5,392 nt of DNA, taken from contig JAATVJ010000337.1 in NCBI GenBank assembly GCA_014523515.1, positions 1 to 5,392 on the forward strand, given 5' to 3'. The position numbers were made by a program, and so were the translations under genes. The notes beneath the pieces are model-generated. The model worked only from the letters and a program-made list of their open reading frames with translations, was not told the origin of the DNA and did not search any database. The stretch comes from Nitrososphaerales archaeon TH1177 (GTDB lineage Archaea > Thermoproteota > Nitrososphaeria > Nitrososphaerales > Nitrososphaeraceae). Positions 3,532 to 5,392 of this stretch are shown here, piece by piece (positions within the stretch are counted from its first letter, which is position 1; each line of letters begins with the position of its first letter).

Positions 3532-5130
3532 CTTAAACTCCTTTTTGTTATTGTTGATTGGTAGGCTGAATGTAAATGTTGAGCCTACACCTTCTTCTCT
3601 ACTATCTTTTTCGTTATTATTGGTAGCCCATATCTTTCCACCATGCATTTCAATTATATTCTTGGAAATAAATAATCCCAAACCTGTACCACCTGTCATG
3701 GATTTAGTTGCAAATTTTGTAAAAAGTTTCGGCAATATCTCTGGATGTATACCTGTTCCTGTATCTTTTATACTAACAAGAATTTCATTGTAGTTATTAT
3801 TATCTTTTTTCTTTCAACAATAACAGTAATACTACCTTCATTTGTAAACTTGAACGCATTGTCTAACAGGTTATAAATGACTTGACTAAGCCTATTTCTA
3901 TCAGCATCTATAATTATTTCATTGTTGTTATCATACGATTCATAGAATAATTTTATATTGTTTTTATTTTCTATAATCTTTTGTTCATACTCTCTTAAAA
4001 TCTCTGTTATCATTTCTTTGAGATTGAACTTCTCTTTCTTTAAAAACAAAGAACCACTTTCAATTCTAGTAACGTCTAATATCTCTTCTGCAAGTTGCAT
4101 AAGTCGTTTTGAATTTCTATAAATAATATCAAGAAATTTCTTATCTTTATCTATGTTTATTCCTTCTTGGCGAAGTAGTTCAGTAAGTGAAATTATTGGT
4201 TGAATGGGTGTTCTCATTTCATGTGCTGCCACATTTATGAATTCATTTTTTAATCGATCTCTATATTTTAGTTCTTCGTTTCCCTTTTCAAGTTCCTTTA
4301 TTAATTTATCTTGTTTTTTGATATTCTTTATAGAGTTCATCATATAATTGAAAGAATTACTTAGAATTGAAAGTTCATCATCGTTGTTATTATTATTATT
4401 ATCTTTGCTTTGACCTATTACATTAAGCCTCTCTCTATTTACTTCAGGTATTGCAGAAGTTAGTAAAAATTGGTTTTAATATCTTCCTGATAAGGTAAAG
4501 TACAAAAGCAGCAGTAACTGCAATATTTAAAATTATAAAGATTCCTTGAATAAACAATGAATACTCTGAATTACTTTTTAAATAATCACTTAATTTTGTA
4601 ACCAATATAGTTGATGAATCTACTAAAGATAGTGCTTCTGTTTCTAGTAGTGATGTTTCTTTAACTTTGTTTATTGATTTTTCTGAACTAGCTATTTCAT
4701 AATCTGCCTTAATTATATTGTTTGCTAAGATTGTTTTAAGTGAACCCCATTTCTGATAAATCTTGTTCCAATCATCTAAAAATTCTCCTGGTAATGGTTT
4801 TAAATCTATTCTGGCTATGATGTTTCCACCCTGTCTTAATGCCAAGATATTTGATTCCAATTGATTTATTGCAGAGTTGATTTTAGAACTATTTTTAGTG
4901 TTACCTTCAAACAAATATTCAGATATATAAAACATCAGATTAGAGGTGAGAAATCGATTCTTTCCTGCAATATTTATTGAATTTCCCAAATATGCCATTT
5001 GTGATTGATAATAAGAGGATATAACAAAATTAGTAATAACAAGAATAATCAGAATAAAAACAAATATTACTATTTTAGAACCTATTTTAGAATGAATAAA
5101 TTTAAAAGTGTCAAGATAATACTCTAACAT
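3514..5130 (-). pseudogene. Membrane sensor histidine kinase broken by two frameshifts
   Basis: Starting at ATG 5130, the gene reads through three frames of about 540 codons. Frame 1 (5130-4444) has TM1 (residues 20-40), an extracytoplasmic PilJ/NarX-like helical sensor with a P-box-like NSINIAGKNRFLT (50-62), and TM2 (192-214), then RKILKPI entering a HAMP-like linker. A +1 (or -2) shift in the A/T run at 4465-4470 leads to LTSAIPEVNRERLNVIG, a poly-Asn stretch, and a HisKA domain with the phospho-accepting His in NVAAHEMRTPIQPI (codon 4221-4223). Next comes the N-box NLLDNAFKF. A -1 shift in the T6 run at 3805-3810 (A6 in the gene) leads to the G1 box DTGTG, the G2 box GGTGLGLFISK, and the end at 3514. 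All catalytic boxes are intact, so decay is recent or the shifts are sequencing errors. The protein would autophosphorylate in response to an extracellular ligand and pass phosphate to a response regulator, but none is visible nearby. Confidence 0.85.
4384..4401 (-). repeat. AAT microsatellite encoding poly-Asn in the kinase linker
   Basis: A short trinucleotide run (ATT on the plus strand) gives six consecutive asparagines between the HAMP-like region and the HisKA domain. The tract is in phase, so expansion or contraction by whole units would change the linker length without shifting the frame. Confidence 0.6.
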
Positions 5131-5144
5131 TGACTATCCAAGGT

Positions 5145-5160
5145 TAAAAATTTTAATTAA
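5145..5160 (-). promoter_or_regulatory. Possible TATA region of the histidine kinase gene
   Basis: On the minus strand the sequence TTAATTAAAATTTTTAAC lies 15-32 bases before ATG 5130. Its first half is centred about 26 bases upstream, which fits a leaderless or very short-leader transcript. There is no strong Shine-Dalgarno sequence before the ATG. Confidence 0.3.
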
Positions 5161-5164
5161 TAAA

Positions 5165-5176
5165 ATGTAAAAAAAT
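5165..5176 (-). terminator. T-run terminator after the right-edge gene
   Basis: On the minus strand, seven T residues (A run 5169-5175 on the plus strand) followed by ACATTTTA lie about 67 bases after the stop of the right-edge gene and before the kinase promoter. This separates the two transcription units. Confidence 0.4.
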
Positions 5177-5241
5177 GGATTCTGTAGTTTCATGTTACTG
5201 CTAATTAGTATATCTTCTTTGTTGTTTGTTATATTCCTTTA

Positions 5242-5392
5242 TTATGCATTAGAAGAATTTGTTGTTGTTTTATGGATATTATCCCTAGTAACTTGTTGGA
5301 ATGTTTTTACAGTATTAGATCCTATTTTCGATAATTCCTTTACTGTATCTTTTGTATGCTGAACAGATGTATTGACAGAATCTAGATTTGCA
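5242..5392 (-). CDS. C-terminus of a hydrophilic helical protein, cut by the window edge
   Basis: Reading leftward from the window edge, one frame is open for 49 codons: ANLDSVNTSVQHTKDTVKEL, SKIGSNTVKTFQQVTRDNI, HKTTTNSSNA. It ends at TAA 5242-5244 with a second in-phase TAA right after it. The composition is that of a soluble, Thr/Ser/Lys/Asn-rich helical or coiled-coil tail with regularly spaced Val, Leu and Ile. There is no membrane segment in the visible part, and the start lies outside the window. I cannot name the family. The tail resembles the repetitive amphipathic helices of phasin-like or surface-associated proteins, but that is only a resemblance. A T-rich terminator follows, and the 111-base gap to the kinase start holds what looks like a separate promoter, so the two genes are probably not one operon. 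Confidence 0.7.
   Translation of the reverse strand, partial: ANLDSVNTSVQHTKDTVKELSKIGSNTVKTFQQVTRDNIHKTTTNSSNA

Noticed and set aside
3545..3793. Plus-strand 82-codon frame
   Set aside because: It lies antisense to the kinase ATPase domain, whose G1 and G2 boxes are unmistakable on the minus strand.
5192..5365. Plus-strand hydrophobic frame of about 57 codons starting MLLLISISSLLFVIF
   Set aside because: It is the antisense of the hydrophilic gene end at 5242-5392; hydrophobic shadows are the usual result of reading A-rich coding DNA backwards.
1..5392. CRISPR array, tRNA or rRNA genes, insertion-sequence ends
   Set aside because: No regularly spaced direct repeats, no tRNA-like conserved blocks, no transposase fragment and no matching terminal inverted repeats were seen on either strand.

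Overview
The window is AT-rich (well under a third G+C by eye) and looks archaeal. The clearest marker is a membrane histidine kinase whose H-box (AAHEMRTPIQPI) and PilJ/NarX-like sensor are of the kind I associate with ammonia-oxidising Nitrososphaeria, perhaps Nitrosocosmicus-like. Plausible archaeal TATA elements about 25 bases before several start codons, and few Shine-Dalgarno sequences, fit that. The assignment is inference from motifs; no search was run.

Layout. 14-199 (-) is a two-helix small membrane protein. 262-502 (+) is a decayed acidic gene with two frame changes. 592-840 (+) is a weaker relic. 880-1020 (-) is an intact 46-residue zinc-ribbon protein. 1069-1260 (-) and 1324-1602 (+) are a divergent pair of small membrane-anchored genes. 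Each is interrupted by early in-frame stops, and a near-perfect 29-bp palindrome lies between them. The rightward member ends in a cysteine-rich CHRWHSCPSD module. 1718-2143 (-) is an intact 141-residue protein of unknown function. 2277-2381 (-) is another tiny membrane-helix frame with a premature stop. 2612-3042 (-) holds three very small, tightly packed reading frames, two of them in an ATGA stop/start overlap, which could equally be one frameshifted gene. 3043-3513 has no convincing gene.

The right third (3514-5130, -) is a sensor histidine kinase of about 540 codons, split into three frames by two indels next to homopolymers. The sensor, HAMP-like, HisKA and ATPase parts are all still readable. 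At the right edge (5242 to beyond 5392, -) is the C-terminus of a hydrophilic protein followed by a T-rich terminator.

Taken together this is an accessory, decaying region: small membrane and cysteine-rich proteins, orphan hypothetical proteins and a broken signalling gene. I see no tRNA, rRNA, CRISPR array, transposase or obvious defence operon. The items most worth checking are the palindrome between the divergent genes, the CHRWHSCPSD gene, the mini-operon at 2612-3042, and whether the kinase frameshifts and the in-frame TAA/TAG codons are real.
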